Assembly: GCA_041495205.1 (NCBI GenBank)
Contig: JBGQCF010000028.1
Location: 1-29,792, forward strand
DNA from: JAHFRG01 sp041495205
Lineage (GTDB): Bacteria; Pseudomonadota; Gammaproteobacteria; Burkholderiales; JAHFRG01
Direction: 5' to 3'
DNA: 29,792 bases
Shown: one piece after another, positions 15,825 to 25,153 of the stretch
Numbering within the stretch: the stretch's first letter is position 1
Layout of the letters: every line of letters begins with the position of its first letter
Made by a program: the position numbers and the translations under genes
Notes under the pieces: generated by a model
Database searches by the model: none
The model's input: the letters and a program-made list of their open reading frames with translations, nothing else
What the model was told of the DNA's origin: nothing

Positions 15825-17135
15825 ATGGGAAACAGGGAACTTCTGACACGCAGCCTCGCGGCAGTTTGGCATCCCTGTACCCAAATGAAACAACACGAAA
15901 CCCTGCCGCTGGTCCCGGTCGCCCACGGAGAAGGAATCTGGCTTTACGATTTTGATGGCAAGCGTTATCTCGATGCCATCAGTTCCTGGTGGGTAAATCT
16001 CTTCGGCCATTGCAACCCGCGCATCAACGCCGCATTGCGCCAGCAACTGGAAAAGCTTGAACACGTCATCCTCGCCGGCTTTACTCATGAGCCGGTGATC
16101 GAACTTTCCGAACGCTTGAGCAAGCTCGCGCCGCGTGGTCTCGGACACTGCTTCTATGGCAGCGACGGCGCTTCCAGTGTCGAAATCGCGCTCAAAATGA
16201 GTTTTCATTTTTGGCGTAACAGCGGTGACATCGAAAAGAACGGCTTTATCAGCCTTGAAAACAGTTATCACGGCGAAACCCTGGGTGCGCTGTCGGTCAC
16301 CGATATCGCGCTGTTCAAGGACACCTATGCGCCGCTTTTGCACCATTCTTCAACCGTCCCCTCACCCGATTGGCGCTGCGCCGAGCCCGGCGAATACAGC
16401 CTGCAATACGCCCTGCGCTGCGCTGAAAAACTGGAAACCCATTTAAGCGAGCATCATCAAAAGATCGCCGCATTCATCGTCGAGCCGTTGGTGCAATGCG
16501 CTGGCGGCATGGCCATGTATCATCCTGAATACCTCAAGCGCGCGCGACAGCTTTGCGATAAATACCAAGTACACCTGATTGCCGATGAAATCGCGGTCGG
16601 TTTCGGCCGCACCGGCACCCTATTCGCCTGCCAGCAGGCGGGAATCACACCGGATTTCTTATGCCTGTCCAAAGGCATCACCGGCGGTTATCTGCCGCTT
16701 TCAGTAGTGATGACCACCGACACCGTTTACCATGCGTTTTATGACGATGAAGTGGCGCGTGGATTTCTGCATTCGCATTCCTACAGCGGCAATGCGCTTG
16801 CCTGCCGCGCCGCGCTCGCCACTCTCGATATTTTTGAGCAGGACAATGTAATACCAAACAATTACGCCAAGTCTGCGCAACTCACCAAGATGGCCAGCGC
16901 TCTTTCGCAACACCCAAAGGTCAAGGACTTCCGCAACACCGGCATGATCTGGGCGTTTGAAGTAAATAATTCCGACAGGAGCTTCTCAAAGCATTTTTAT
17001 CACGCAGCGCTGGATTCGCAACTGCTGTTGCGGCCGTTGGGAAACACCGTTTATTTCATGCCGCCTTATATCATCGATGAACAAGAGATGCGTTTCCTGG
17101 TCGAAAAAACGCACGGCCTGCTGGGAAAATTTTAA
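15825..17135 (+). CDS. bioA: Adenosylmethionine-8-amino-7-oxononanoate aminotransferase
   Basis: The protein is 436 residues from the ATG at 15825, which has AGGGG five bases upstream; a GTG at 15819 would add two residues. It is a class III PLP aminotransferase with the BioA-specific WHPCTQM (15-21) and ISSWWVNLFGH (52-62). It also has DEIAVGFGRTG (254-264) and the PLP lysine Lys283 in LSKGITGGYLPLS. It makes 7,8-diaminopelargonate from SAM and KAPA in biotin synthesis. No other biotin genes are in the window. Its start lies only 10 bp from the divergent groES -35 box, so its own promoter must lie over or beyond the CIRCE site. dacB follows after two bases. Confidence 0.96.
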   Translation: MGNRELLTRSLAAVWHPCTQMKQHETLPLVPVAHGEGIWLYDFDGKRYLDAISSWWVNLFGHCNPRINAALRQQLEKLEHVILAGFTHEPVIELSERLSKLAPRGLGHCFYGSDGASSVEIALKMSFHFWRNSGDIEKNGFISLENSYHGETLGALSVTDIALFKDTYAPLLHHSSTVPSPDWRCAEPGEYSLQYALRCAEKLETHLSEHHQKIAAFIVEPLVQCAGGMAMYHPEYLKRARQLCDKYQVHLIADEIAVGFGRTGTLFACQQAGITPDFLCLSKGITGGYLPLSVVMTTDTVYHAFYDDEVARGFLHSHSYSGNALACRAALATLDIFEQDNVIPNNYAKSAQLTKMASALSQHPKVKDFRNTGMIWAFEVNNSDRSFSKHFYHAALDSQLLLRPLGNTVYFMPPYIIDEQEMRFLVEKTHGLLGKF

Positions 17136-17137
17136 AT

Positions 17138-18547
17138 ATGCGCGCTGCAACGCTAATTCTGATTTTGCTGTTTTTGCCTTTTTCCGCCGCTGCTGGACAG
17201 CTCCCTGCACCGTTAAGCCAGTCCTTGAAACGCGCCGGGCTGAATGAAACACATGTCGGCATCTTCGTACAGGAAGTAAATGCAAAAACTCCGGTGCTGG
17301 CCTACGGCGCCGACCGTCCGTTCAACCCGGCATCCACCATGAAGCTCCTCACCACTTACGCTGGATTGGAGCTGCTCGGCCCTGCCTTTACCTGGAAAAC
17401 CGAGTTCTATGCCCGCGGCGCTATTGAAAGAGAGGTGCTTAACGGTGATTTAGTCATCAAGGGTTACGGCAATCCGAAACTTACGCTGGAAAATTTTTGG
17501 CTGATGCTGCGCGAGCTGAGGCAGCGGGGTATTCGTGACATTCGGGGCGACCTAGTGCTCGACCGCGGCTATTTCATGGTCTCGGACACTGATCCCGGGC
17601 AATTCGACAACGAACCGCAACGGCCTTACAACGTCGCGCCGGATGCCCTGTTGCTTAACTTCAAAAGCGTCCGCCTGCTGTTTATTCCCGATACCGAGAA
17701 AAGAACGGTCAGGGTCGTTGCCGATCCGTTGCCGTCACAGCTTGAAATCGTCAATGGCCTGACGTTGATAGACGAGCCATGCGGAGAGTGGAAACCCAAG
17801 CTGGTGAGCGATATTCAGGCTACCGCAAAGTCCGCGCGCATTGTTTTGGACGGCATCTATCCTGCAGGCTGCGGCGAACAGACCTGGTATGTGGCCTTGT
17901 TCGGCCATCCGCAATACGTGTACAGCGTCTTCAAGGAGCTGTGGCAGGAATTGGGTGGCACGCTGAAAGGCTCTGTCCGCGAAGCTGAAACCCCGGCTGA
18001 AGCGCGGCTCATCTTCAGCGGGGAATCGGCAACACTCGGCGAAGCAGTGCGCGACATCAACAAATGGAGCAACAACGTGATGGCCCGACAATTGTTTCTC
18101 ACGATTGGGGCTGAAGCAACACAATCGCCCGCCACGGCTGAGCAATCCGCGCAGGCGATAAAACAATGGCTCGCGCAGAAAGGCTTGCAATTCCCCGAAC
18201 TGGTGCTGGAAAACGGCGCCGGCTTATCGCGCACCGAGCGCATCAGCGCCAAACATCTTGGTATGCTTTTGATCAGAGCACACCAAAGCCCGCTCATGCC
18301 TGAATTGATTGCCTCGCTCCCGCTCATCGCAGTGGATGGCACGATGAAGAAGCGGCTCAATGGCGAGGACGTTACAGGACGGGGGCACATTAAAACCGGC
18401 AGCCTGGAAGGCGTTCGTGCCATCGCCGGCTATGTGCTCGATCACAAAGGCAGGATGATGGTGGTGGTCTGCCTCCTCAACCACCCGCGTGCGGGCGACG
18501 CCGAGCCGCTGCAGGATGCGCTGCTGCAATGGGTTTACCGGCGTTAA
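17138..18547 (+). CDS. dacB: D-alanyl-D-alanine carboxypeptidase/endopeptidase (PBP4 family)
   Basis: The 469-residue protein has a signal peptide (about 1-19) and all three penicillin-binding motifs: Ser66-x-x-Lys69 in PASTMKLL, Ser311-Asn-Asn in NKWSNNVMARQ and Lys419-Thr-Gly in HIKTGSLEG. The long region between the first two motifs is the extra-domain insert typical of class C PBP4 enzymes, and the length is close to E. coli PBP4 (477). It trims or cleaves peptidoglycan cross-links in the periplasm. Its ATG is two bases after the bioA stop, so it is probably co-translated with bioA although the pathways are unrelated. Confidence 0.95.
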   Translation: MRAATLILILLFLPFSAAAGQLPAPLSQSLKRAGLNETHVGIFVQEVNAKTPVLAYGADRPFNPASTMKLLTTYAGLELLGPAFTWKTEFYARGAIEREVLNGDLVIKGYGNPKLTLENFWLMLRELRQRGIRDIRGDLVLDRGYFMVSDTDPGQFDNEPQRPYNVAPDALLLNFKSVRLLFIPDTEKRTVRVVADPLPSQLEIVNGLTLIDEPCGEWKPKLVSDIQATAKSARIVLDGIYPAGCGEQTWYVALFGHPQYVYSVFKELWQELGGTLKGSVREAETPAEARLIFSGESATLGEAVRDINKWSNNVMARQLFLTIGAEATQSPATAEQSAQAIKQWLAQKGLQFPELVLENGAGLSRTERISAKHLGMLLIRAHQSPLMPELIASLPLIAVDGTMKKRLNGEDVTGRGHIKTGSLEGVRAIAGYVLDHKGRMMVVVCLLNHPRAGDAEPLQDALLQWVYRR

Positions 18548-18578
18548 GGAGCCTCTAGATAAGTGTGAAGTACGTCAC

Positions 18579-18607
18579 TTTAAATTATGGCGCCATAGGA
18601 CTATACT
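18579..18607 (+). promoter_or_regulatory. Likely promoter of the outer-membrane protein gene
   Basis: TTTAAA (18579-18584), a 17-bp spacer and TATACT (18602-18607) precede the gene at 18654. A perfect 10-bp palindrome, ATGGCGCCAT (18587-18596), sits inside the spacer and could bind a regulator. The leader can form a TATGGG/CCCATA hairpin (18615-18639) just before the ribosome binding site, GGAG at 18646-18649. Confidence 0.5.
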
Positions 18608-18653
18608 CGGCGCGTATGGGTATTTTTTTGTTGCCCATAATTAATGGAGTGCC

Positions 18654-19211
18654 ATGAAATTCCATATTTTAATTTCCCTGCTTTTGGGCGGGATGTTGCT
18701 GCCCTTCGCGGCGACCGCGCAGGATTATGATGGACAAGGTTACGCCGAAGCGGACTACGGCGCGGATTCGACGCTGCTCAGATACAGCGGCGGCGTGGGT
18801 TTTAAAAACCCGGCCCTCAAGGGGCAGTATTACCCGTTTGGAAAATATCTGGGCGCCGAACTCGGCAACATCGGTAATGACAATGGTTTGTCCATGCCTT
18901 ATGCCTTCGCTTCAAAAAGCCGTAATTTTCTGGGGGTCGGCACGCTGACGATCGGAGATAAATTCTCACTTTTTGGCAAGTTCGGCGTCGCCAAATCCAG
19001 CTCCGATTACGGGCTGAACCTGAGCGTGCCTTCTTATGTGCGGGAAAGAAACTCCGATCTCACTTACGGCATCGGGCTTAAATACAACTACAACCCGAAT
19101 CTTAATTTGCGGCTGGGGTGGGATCGCTACAATAACATGGGTGGGGAAGATATTTACAACGGCCAAAACGATGTGCGCTGGTTCTCGCTCGGCTTCGGAG
19201 TGAAATTCTAG
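18654..19211 (+). CDS. Small outer-membrane beta-barrel protein (OmpA/OmpW-like fold)
   Basis: The 185-residue protein has a signal peptide ending FAATA (1-22). Alternating hydrophobic/polar beta strands separated by Gly/Asn/Asp turns follow, and it ends in a phenylalanine (LGFGVKF), the usual C-terminal signal for BAM-dependent insertion. About eight strands can be counted, fitting a small OmpA-transmembrane-like barrel. There is no C-terminal peptidoglycan-binding domain. Function and ligand are unknown. It has its own promoter and faces the convergent ubiD, with only 7 bp between the stop codons and no terminator hairpin there. Confidence 0.75.
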   Translation: MKFHILISLLLGGMLLPFAATAQDYDGQGYAEADYGADSTLLRYSGGVGFKNPALKGQYYPFGKYLGAELGNIGNDNGLSMPYAFASKSRNFLGVGTLTIGDKFSLFGKFGVAKSSSDYGLNLSVPSYVRERNSDLTYGIGLKYNYNPNLNLRLGWDRYNNMGGEDIYNGQNDVRWFSLGFGVKF

Positions 19212-19218
19212 AGCGTCG

Positions 19219-20682
19219 TCACAGTTCCAGTTCGTCCCAGAGTTCGTCCACGCGCCGTTTCACCATTTCATCCATCACAATCGGCGTACCCCAGTGGCGC
19301 GCGGTTTCCGCCGGCCATTTGTTGGTCGCATCCACCGCCATTTTGCTTCCCAAGCCTGATACCGGGCTGGCGAAATCCAGATAATCAATCGGCGTATTCT
19401 CAACCAGTAAAGTGTCACGCGCCGGATCAACGCGCGTGGTAAGGGCCCAGATCACCTCTTTCCAGTCGCGGATATTCACGTCATCATCGGTGACGATCAC
19501 GAACTTGGTGTACATGAACTGGCGCAGGAATGACCACACGCCGAACATCACCCGCTTGGCGTGGCCGGGGTATTGTTTCTTCATGCTCACCACCGCAAGA
19601 CGGTAGGAGCAACCCTCCGGCGGCAGGTAAAAATCTACAATCTCCGGAAACTGCTTTTGCAGCAGCGGCACGAACACTTCATTTAACGCCATACCGAGAA
19701 TCGCCGGCTCATCCGGCGGTTTCCCGGTATAAGTGCTGTGATAAATCGGATCGCGGCGCAGGGTGATGCGTTCAATCGTAAACACCGGGAAGCGCTCCTG
19801 CTCGTTGTAATAGCCGGTATGATCGCCAAACGGCCCTTCCAGCGCGGTTTCCCCGGGGCGGATCGCGCCTTCCAACACGATTTCGGCGCTTGCGGGTACA
19901 TGCAAGTCGCTGCTCAAGCATTTCACGATTTCAGTCTTACTCCCGCGCAAGAGTCCTGCAAACTGGTATTCGCTCAGCGTATCAGGCACCGGGGTTACCG
20001 CACCCAGAATCGTCGCCGGATCTGCGCCTAACGCCACTGCCACGGGAAACGGCCGGCCGGGGTTGGCGATGCAGTGGTCGCGAAAATCCAGCGCTCCGCC
20101 CCTTGTGCTGAGCCAACGCATGATGACTTTATTTGGAGCAATTACCTGCTGCCGGTAAATGCCCAGATTCTGCCGCTCTTTGTGTGGCCCCTGAGTCACC
20201 ACCAGGCCCCAGGTAATGAGCGGTGCGGCGTCTTTCGGCCAGCAAGTCTGGATCGGCAGACGCGACAAATCCACATCCCTGCCTTCCCACACGATTTCCT
20301 GGCAAGGCGCGGAAGCCAGTTTTTTCGGCTCCATATTCATGACCTGCTTCAACACCGGAAGTTTTTCCCAGGCGTCTTTCAATCCTTTGGGCGGATCGGG
20401 TTCTTTGAGATAGGCGAGGAGTTTCCCCACTTCACGCAGGGCTTGCACCGATTGTTCGCCCATTCCGAGCGCGACCCTCCTTACCGTGCCGAACAAATTG
20501 CCCAGAACCGGAATGCTGTGGCCTTTAGGTTTCTCGAACAGAATCGCGGGGCCCTGTGCTTTTAGCACCCGGTCGCAGATTTCGGTCATTTCCAGATAAG
20601 GGTCAACCTCGGTCCTCACGCGTTTGAGTTCGCCGAGTTTTTCCAGTTGCGCTATGAAGTCGCGGAGATCTCGGTATTTCAT
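19219..20682 (-). CDS. ubiD: 4-hydroxy-3-polyprenylbenzoate decarboxylase
   Basis: The 487 residues align along the whole UbiD family (E. coli 497), with MKYRDLRDFIAQLEKLGEL at the start. The prenylated-FMN pocket sequences NLGIYRQQVI and EGPFGDHTGYY are present, as is the PPEGCSYRLAV region. It decarboxylates the prenylated 4-hydroxybenzoate in ubiquinone synthesis using prFMN made by UbiX, which is not in this window. It is the last gene of the minus-strand run recG-ubiC-ubiA-ubiD, 29 bp after ubiA. Confidence 0.97.
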   Translation of the reverse strand: MKYRDLRDFIAQLEKLGELKRVRTEVDPYLEMTEICDRVLKAQGPAILFEKPKGHSIPVLGNLFGTVRRVALGMGEQSVQALREVGKLLAYLKEPDPPKGLKDAWEKLPVLKQVMNMEPKKLASAPCQEIVWEGRDVDLSRLPIQTCWPKDAAPLITWGLVVTQGPHKERQNLGIYRQQVIAPNKVIMRWLSTRGGALDFRDHCIANPGRPFPVAVALGADPATILGAVTPVPDTLSEYQFAGLLRGSKTEIVKCLSSDLHVPASAEIVLEGAIRPGETALEGPFGDHTGYYNEQERFPVFTIERITLRRDPIYHSTYTGKPPDEPAILGMALNEVFVPLLQKQFPEIVDFYLPPEGCSYRLAVVSMKKQYPGHAKRVMFGVWSFLRQFMYTKFVIVTDDDVNIRDWKEVIWALTTRVDPARDTLLVENTPIDYLDFASPVSGLGSKMAVDATNKWPAETARHWGTPIVMDEMVKRRVDELWDELEL

Positions 20683-20711
20683 TTATATTGGCACCTAGGC
20701 GCAACGCGGTT

Positions 20712-21578
20712 TCAGTAGCGAAGGTAGTGGTCGAGCGCGATGCCGGCAAAAATGGCTGCGCCAACCCAGTTGTTGTGCAGAAACGCCTTGAAGCATTTAT
20801 CGCGCTCGCGGTCTTTAATCAATGTGTAGTGATAGCCCATTATGCCTGCGGCCGCAAGCAGCCCGGCGTAATAAAGCACTCCGAACTTGAAGCGCAGTCC
20901 GACACCAGCAAGTATCGCGAGCATCGCGGCATAACAGAGCATCACCCCCAGTACATCGTATTTACCGAAAGTGATGGCTGAAGTCTTAATCCCGATCCTG
21001 ATGTCGTCATCGCGGTCCACCATGGCGTATTCGGTATCGTAGGCAATTGCCCAGAACATGTTCGCAAGAAGCAATACCCAGGCGATCGGAGGGACCGCGC
21101 CAACATTCGCGGCGTAGGCCATGGGGATGCCGAAACCGAAAGCAATACCCAGATAAGCTTGTGGAATGGCAAAAAACCTTTTGGTGAAAGGATAAGTTGC
21201 GGCGATCAGCAGCGCCGGCACCGAAAGCAAAATGACCAGACGGTCGAGCGGCAGTATCAGCCCAAACGCTAAGAGCGCCAGTACTGCCGCCAGCAGCAGC
21301 GCTTCTTCAGCACTGACCTGGCCGCTAGCGAGGGGTCGGTTCTGGGTGCGCGAGACACTCCTGTCGAAATCGCGGTCAGCGTAGTCATTGATGACACAGC
21401 CGGCTGAACGCATCAATACCGTGCCCAAAACAAAAATCCAGAGTATCACCCAGTTCGGGCGGCCGTAAGAAGAAATCCACAGACCCCACAGCGTCGGCCA
21501 CAAGAGCAATAGAATGCCTATCGGCTTGTCGAGCCGCATCAGCTTTTCATAAAGGTGAAGGCGCTCCTTGAATGTCAT
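20712..21578 (-). CDS. ubiA: 4-hydroxybenzoate polyprenyltransferase
   Basis: This 288-residue protein has about nine membrane helices and both prenyl-diphosphate/Mg-binding motifs, NDYADRDFD (64-72) and YDTEYAMVDRDDD (180-192). It attaches the polyprenyl tail to 4-hydroxybenzoate at the inner membrane. Its ATG overlaps the ubiC stop (ATGA), so the enzyme that makes 4-hydroxybenzoate and the one that uses it are translationally coupled. The length matches E. coli UbiA (290). Confidence 0.98.
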   Translation of the reverse strand: MTFKERLHLYEKLMRLDKPIGILLLLWPTLWGLWISSYGRPNWVILWIFVLGTVLMRSAGCVINDYADRDFDRSVSRTQNRPLASGQVSAEEALLLAAVLALLAFGLILPLDRLVILLSVPALLIAATYPFTKRFFAIPQAYLGIAFGFGIPMAYAANVGAVPPIAWVLLLANMFWAIAYDTEYAMVDRDDDIRIGIKTSAITFGKYDVLGVMLCYAAMLAILAGVGLRFKFGVLYYAGLLAAAGIMGYHYTLIKDRERDKCFKAFLHNNWVGAAIFAGIALDHYLRY

Positions 21579-22114
21579 CGCGAAAGTTCCAAGATTCCGG
21601 GAAGAAAGACTTCAGTCACCATTATCGGCTTGCCTCGCAGGATAAATACCGAGCGCCTTGCCCACAAGTAATTCGGCAGCGTCGTCAGCAACCGGCACGC
21701 CCTGAGGTAAAGTTCATGATGCGGAGCGAGCTTTTTAAAATACAGGGGCGTGCGTTGGACAAGGGGATTGGCAAACAGCGCCGCGCCCAAGGGTTTCACT
21801 CCCTGCCGGCTGATGCGGCGCCAAGCGCCGCGCAGATTGCGTCGCTTCAGCACGCTGTGCGCGAACACTACCGGCGTTTCGCGACAATACAGATACACTT
21901 CCCGCACCACTGCCAGTTCCCTGCGCCTGGATTTGATGAACGCCAGCTCGTCGCGGCACGGTTTGTCAAGCCGCTGGTGCAGCGCCCGCACGCTGAAATC
22001 CGGGCAATGCGCCTGCAGGCGCCGCGTGAGCGAACCGCGGTCGGTCAGCCAGCGATGATAAGAGCGTTGCGCATTGACAGTACTTGGCTGCCAAGTGTTT
22101 TGCGGAAGTTTCAT
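21575..22114 (-). CDS. ubiC: Chorismate lyase (chorismate-pyruvate lyase)
   Basis: The product is about 179 residues, small like other UbiC proteins. It has WLTDRGSLTRRL near residues 22-33, the FAHSVL segment and a PLVQRTPLYFKKL stretch close to the C-terminal third. It releases pyruvate from chorismate to give 4-hydroxybenzoate, the ring precursor of ubiquinone. I chose the ATG at 22114; a GTG six bases earlier (22120) is possible, and neither has a strong ribosome binding site. It starts about 20 bp after the recG stop and ends overlapping ubiA, so it probably depends on upstream transcription. Confidence 0.92.
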   Translation of the reverse strand: MKLPQNTWQPSTVNAQRSYHRWLTDRGSLTRRLQAHCPDFSVRALHQRLDKPCRDELAFIKSRRRELAVVREVYLYCRETPVVFAHSVLKRRNLRGAWRRISRQGVKPLGAALFANPLVQRTPLYFKKLAPHHELYLRACRLLTTLPNYLWARRSVFILRGKPIMVTEVFLPGILELSR

Positions 22115-22134
22115 AAGCACTTAATCAGGGGTTC

Positions 22135-24231
22135 CTACACCCGCAGGTAGTCTTGCCTGCCGCCCAGCCAGCGCTGCAAGTGCAGCTCAACAGCTTGGGG
22201 AAACTCCCTGAACATGCGCTCCGTGGCATTGCGCGCTGCTTCCAGTAAATCAATATCGGTGTTGATATCGGCAAAGCGCAGCATGGGTACCCCGCTTTGC
22301 CGCGCACCGAGAAACTCCCCGGGGCCGCGCAGCCGCAAATCCTGCCTGGCAATTTCAAAGCCATCAGCCGTTTCGAACACGATTTTGAGCCGCGCCAGCG
22401 CCGCTTCGCCAAGCGGATTCTGGTACATCAGGATGCACACGCTTTGTTCTGAGCCGCGCCCGATACGCCCGCGCAACTGGTGCAATTGCGACAAGCCCAT
22501 GCGCTCGGCATGCTCGATGACCATCAACGAAGCGTTAGGCACGTCCACGCCGACTTCGATCACCGTGGTCGCCACCAGCAATTGAATTTCTCCCTGCAGG
22601 AATGCCCGCATCACCGATGCTTTTTCCTGGCTGGCGAGCCTGCCATGCACCAAACCGACTTTCAATTCGGGAAAAGTCGTTTTCAAAACAGAATAAGTTT
22701 CCAGCGCGGTCTTGAGTTGCAGCGCCTCGGATTCTTCGATCAGCGGGCACACCCAATACGCCTGCTTGCCGGCAACGCAGGCATCGTGCACTCGCGCAAT
22801 CACCTCGGCGCGCCGATTGTCGGCGACCAGCTTGGTGGTGACAGGCGTGCGCCCGGGCGGTAGTTCATCAATGACCGACACATCGAGGTCCGCATAGTAA
22901 CTCATGCTTAAAGTTCGCGGGATCGGCGTTGCACTCATCATTAACTGGTGGGGCTGCAGACCTGCGCGGCTGCCCTTGATGCGCAGCGCCAGGCGCTGAT
23001 GCACGCCAAAGCGATGCTGCTCGTCGATAATAGCCAGGCCCAATTTGCGGAATTCCACTTGTTCCTGAATCAGCGCATGAGTGCCAATGACCAGCATTGC
23101 TTCGCCTTGCAACGCGCTTTTCAGCGCAACCTGCTTTTGTTTTTTGCTTAAACTGCCGGCAAGCCACGCCATCTTCACACCAAGGGGCGCAAGCCAGCCG
23201 GAAAATTTCTGATAATGCTGCTCGGCAAGAATTTCCGTAGGCGCCATGATCGCCGCCTGGCAGCCGTTCTCGATGGCCTGCAGCACTGCAAAAGCGGCGA
23301 CGATGGTTTTGCCGCTGCCGACATCGCCTTGCAACAGCCGCTGCATCGGATAAGGCCGGGAAAGGTCTCTGGCGATTTCCTCCATTACCCTGCGCTGGGC
23401 AGCAGTCAAAACAAACGGCAACCCCTCATGCAAGTCCCGCGTAAGCCGGCCGCGCTTAGGCAATGCCGGGGCGACGCGGCTGCGCCGCTCGCGGTAATGC
23501 AGGCGCATGGATAATTGCTGTGCCAGCAGTTCGTCAAATTTAATCCTGCGCCATGCGGGATGATCACGCTGTGCAAGCTGCTGCAACTTCACCCGCGGCG
23601 GCGGCTGATGCAAAAACAACACGCTTTCCTTGAAACCCGGCAGCTTGAACGCCTGCAAAATCTGCCGCGGCAGGCTTTCGGCAAGATCGTTTTCAGCAAG
23701 GCTGCGCGTGATGAGCTTGCGCAGGGTATCCTGCGATAGGCCCGCAGTAGTCGGATAAACCGGAGTCAGCGAATCCGGCAGCGGCATCTCGCCGCGCACG
23801 ATGCGGTATTTGGGATGCACCATCTCAGCGCCGAAAAAACCCTGGCGGATTTCGCCCAACAGCCGTACTTTTGCTCCGGGCGCGAGCGCCTTGACCTGGC
23901 TGCCGTAAAAATTGAGAAATCGCATCACCAGCGTGCTGCCCCCATCCTCAATCTGGCACACCAACGTGCGCCGCGGCCGGTACTGAATTTCAGTATTCAC
24001 CACCACCCCTTCTACCTGAACGGTTTGGCCAGATGGCGCGTCTTTGATCGGATATACACGCGTCTCGTCTTCGTATCTATGGGGAAGATGCAACACCAGG
24101 TCCAGCGAGCGGGATATGCCGAGTCGTGCGAGCTTTTCCAGGGTGGGCCGGCTGACGCCAGCGAGCAATGGGTGGTCAGACGTATTGAAGCGGGATTTTT
24201 TTTCCTCGCGCTGGTTTATAGCTGAGGGCAT
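22135..24231 (-). CDS. recG: ATP-dependent DNA helicase RecG
   Basis: The 698 residues match RecG (E. coli 693). An N-terminal wedge/OB domain (about 60-150) binds branched DNA. Walker A is GDVGSGKT (302-309) and the Walker B box is the RecG-type DEQH (403-406), followed by the SATPIPRT motif III and GRIGRG motif VI. It unwinds replication forks and Holliday junctions during repair. It lies 47 bp downstream of ridA and directly upstream of ubiC on the same strand, which suggests one transcript. Confidence 0.98.
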   Translation of the reverse strand: MPSAINQREEKKSRFNTSDHPLLAGVSRPTLEKLARLGISRSLDLVLHLPHRYEDETRVYPIKDAPSGQTVQVEGVVVNTEIQYRPRRTLVCQIEDGGSTLVMRFLNFYGSQVKALAPGAKVRLLGEIRQGFFGAEMVHPKYRIVRGEMPLPDSLTPVYPTTAGLSQDTLRKLITRSLAENDLAESLPRQILQAFKLPGFKESVLFLHQPPPRVKLQQLAQRDHPAWRRIKFDELLAQQLSMRLHYRERRSRVAPALPKRGRLTRDLHEGLPFVLTAAQRRVMEEIARDLSRPYPMQRLLQGDVGSGKTIVAAFAVLQAIENGCQAAIMAPTEILAEQHYQKFSGWLAPLGVKMAWLAGSLSKKQKQVALKSALQGEAMLVIGTHALIQEQVEFRKLGLAIIDEQHRFGVHQRLALRIKGSRAGLQPHQLMMSATPIPRTLSMSYYADLDVSVIDELPPGRTPVTTKLVADNRRAEVIARVHDACVAGKQAYWVCPLIEESEALQLKTALETYSVLKTTFPELKVGLVHGRLASQEKASVMRAFLQGEIQLLVATTVIEVGVDVPNASLMVIEHAERMGLSQLHQLRGRIGRGSEQSVCILMYQNPLGEAALARLKIVFETADGFEIARQDLRLRGPGEFLGARQSGVPMLRFADINTDIDLLEAARNATERMFREFPQAVELHLQRWLGGRQDYLRV

Positions 24232-24278
24232 GTGTTACATCTCAATAGCGGACAAACGATGGGGCCTCCAGCACGTCC

Positions 24279-24662
24279 TCACCTCTCGATTACCAGGATG
24301 GCATCCATTTCCACCAGCGCGCCGCGCGGCAGCGCAGCCGCCCCCACTGCGGCGCGCGCGGGATAGGGCTCGCGGAAATACTTGGCCATGATTTCGTTGA
24401 CGCGGGTAAAATGCGCAAAATCGGTAAGATACACATTGAGTTTGACCACATCGTCCAGGCTGCCGCCCGCGGCTTGCGCCACTGCCTTAAGGTTTTCGAA
24501 TACCCGCACGATTTGCGCTTCAATGCCTTCCACCATTTGCATGCTTGCCGGGTCGAGCCCGATTTGCCCGGACAAATAAACGGTTTGACCTGCGCGCACC
24601 GCTTGCGAGTAGCTACCGATGGCTTTGGGCGCATTGTCGGTGTGAATGATTTTTTTAGCCAT
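24279..24662 (-). CDS. ridA: RidA-family enamine/imine deaminase
   Basis: The 127 residues form one YjgF/YER057c/UK114 domain. Key family residues are visible: the conserved substrate-binding arginine Arg103 in YPARAAVG, and LPRGALVEMDAI with Glu118. The trimeric enzyme hydrolyses reactive 2-aminoacrylate and related imines made by PLP enzymes. AAGGAG lies just upstream of the ATG. It leads the minus-strand run into recG and the ubi genes. Confidence 0.95.
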   Translation of the reverse strand: MAKKIIHTDNAPKAIGSYSQAVRAGQTVYLSGQIGLDPASMQMVEGIEAQIVRVFENLKAVAQAAGGSLDDVVKLNVYLTDFAHFTRVNEIMAKYFREPYPARAAVGAAALPRGALVEMDAILVIER

Positions 24663-24796
24663 GTGGACTCTCCTTGCGAGTCTGATGTTATCAGGATTCG
24701 CTGGTTTCTAACAAAACGTGTTGTAGAGGCACACCATCACCGGGAGCCTGAATTGCGCTATGATAACCGCAATTACGCGTTGGGATTTTATGCGAG

Positions 24797-25126
24797 ATGA
24801 TGAGTCCGCTCATTGCAAACCTGGAAAAAATGCTTGCGGCGGGCCGGGATGATGCTTTGTTGCGCTTCAGTCTTGGCAACGAATATCTTAAACTCAACGA
24901 CGTGACTGCCGCGGTACAGCACTTGAGCCAGGCGGTGCATCATGACCCGGCCTATTCGGCCGCATGGAAATTGCTGGGAAGAGCACTGGCGGATTGCGGC
25001 CGCTTGCCGGATGCGTTGGCAGCCTACCAGCGCGGAATCGCAGTGGCCGAGGGAAAAGGCGATAAACAGGCCGCGAGGGAAATGCAGGTATTCGCGCGCC
25101 GGATTGAAAAACAATTGTCTCAATAA
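24797..25126 (+). CDS. Small tetratricopeptide-repeat protein
   Basis: The 109-residue protein consists of two TPR units, about 18-53 (LLRFSLGNEYLKLNDVTAAV) and 55-90 (AWKLLGRALADCGRLPDALA), followed by a charged C-terminal helix. There is no signal peptide or membrane segment, so it is probably a cytosolic adaptor. Two adjacent ATG codons (24797 and 24800) could both serve as start, and the ribosome binding site is weak. It is divergent from ridA and 27 bp ahead of the permease, possibly co-transcribed with it. Partner and role are unknown. Confidence 0.8.
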   Translation: MMSPLIANLEKMLAAGRDDALLRFSLGNEYLKLNDVTAAVQHLSQAVHHDPAYSAAWKLLGRALADCGRLPDALAAYQRGIAVAEGKGDKQAAREMQVFARRIEKQLSQ

Positions 25127-25153
25127 TCCGAATCCAGGCTACAAGAATAACGC

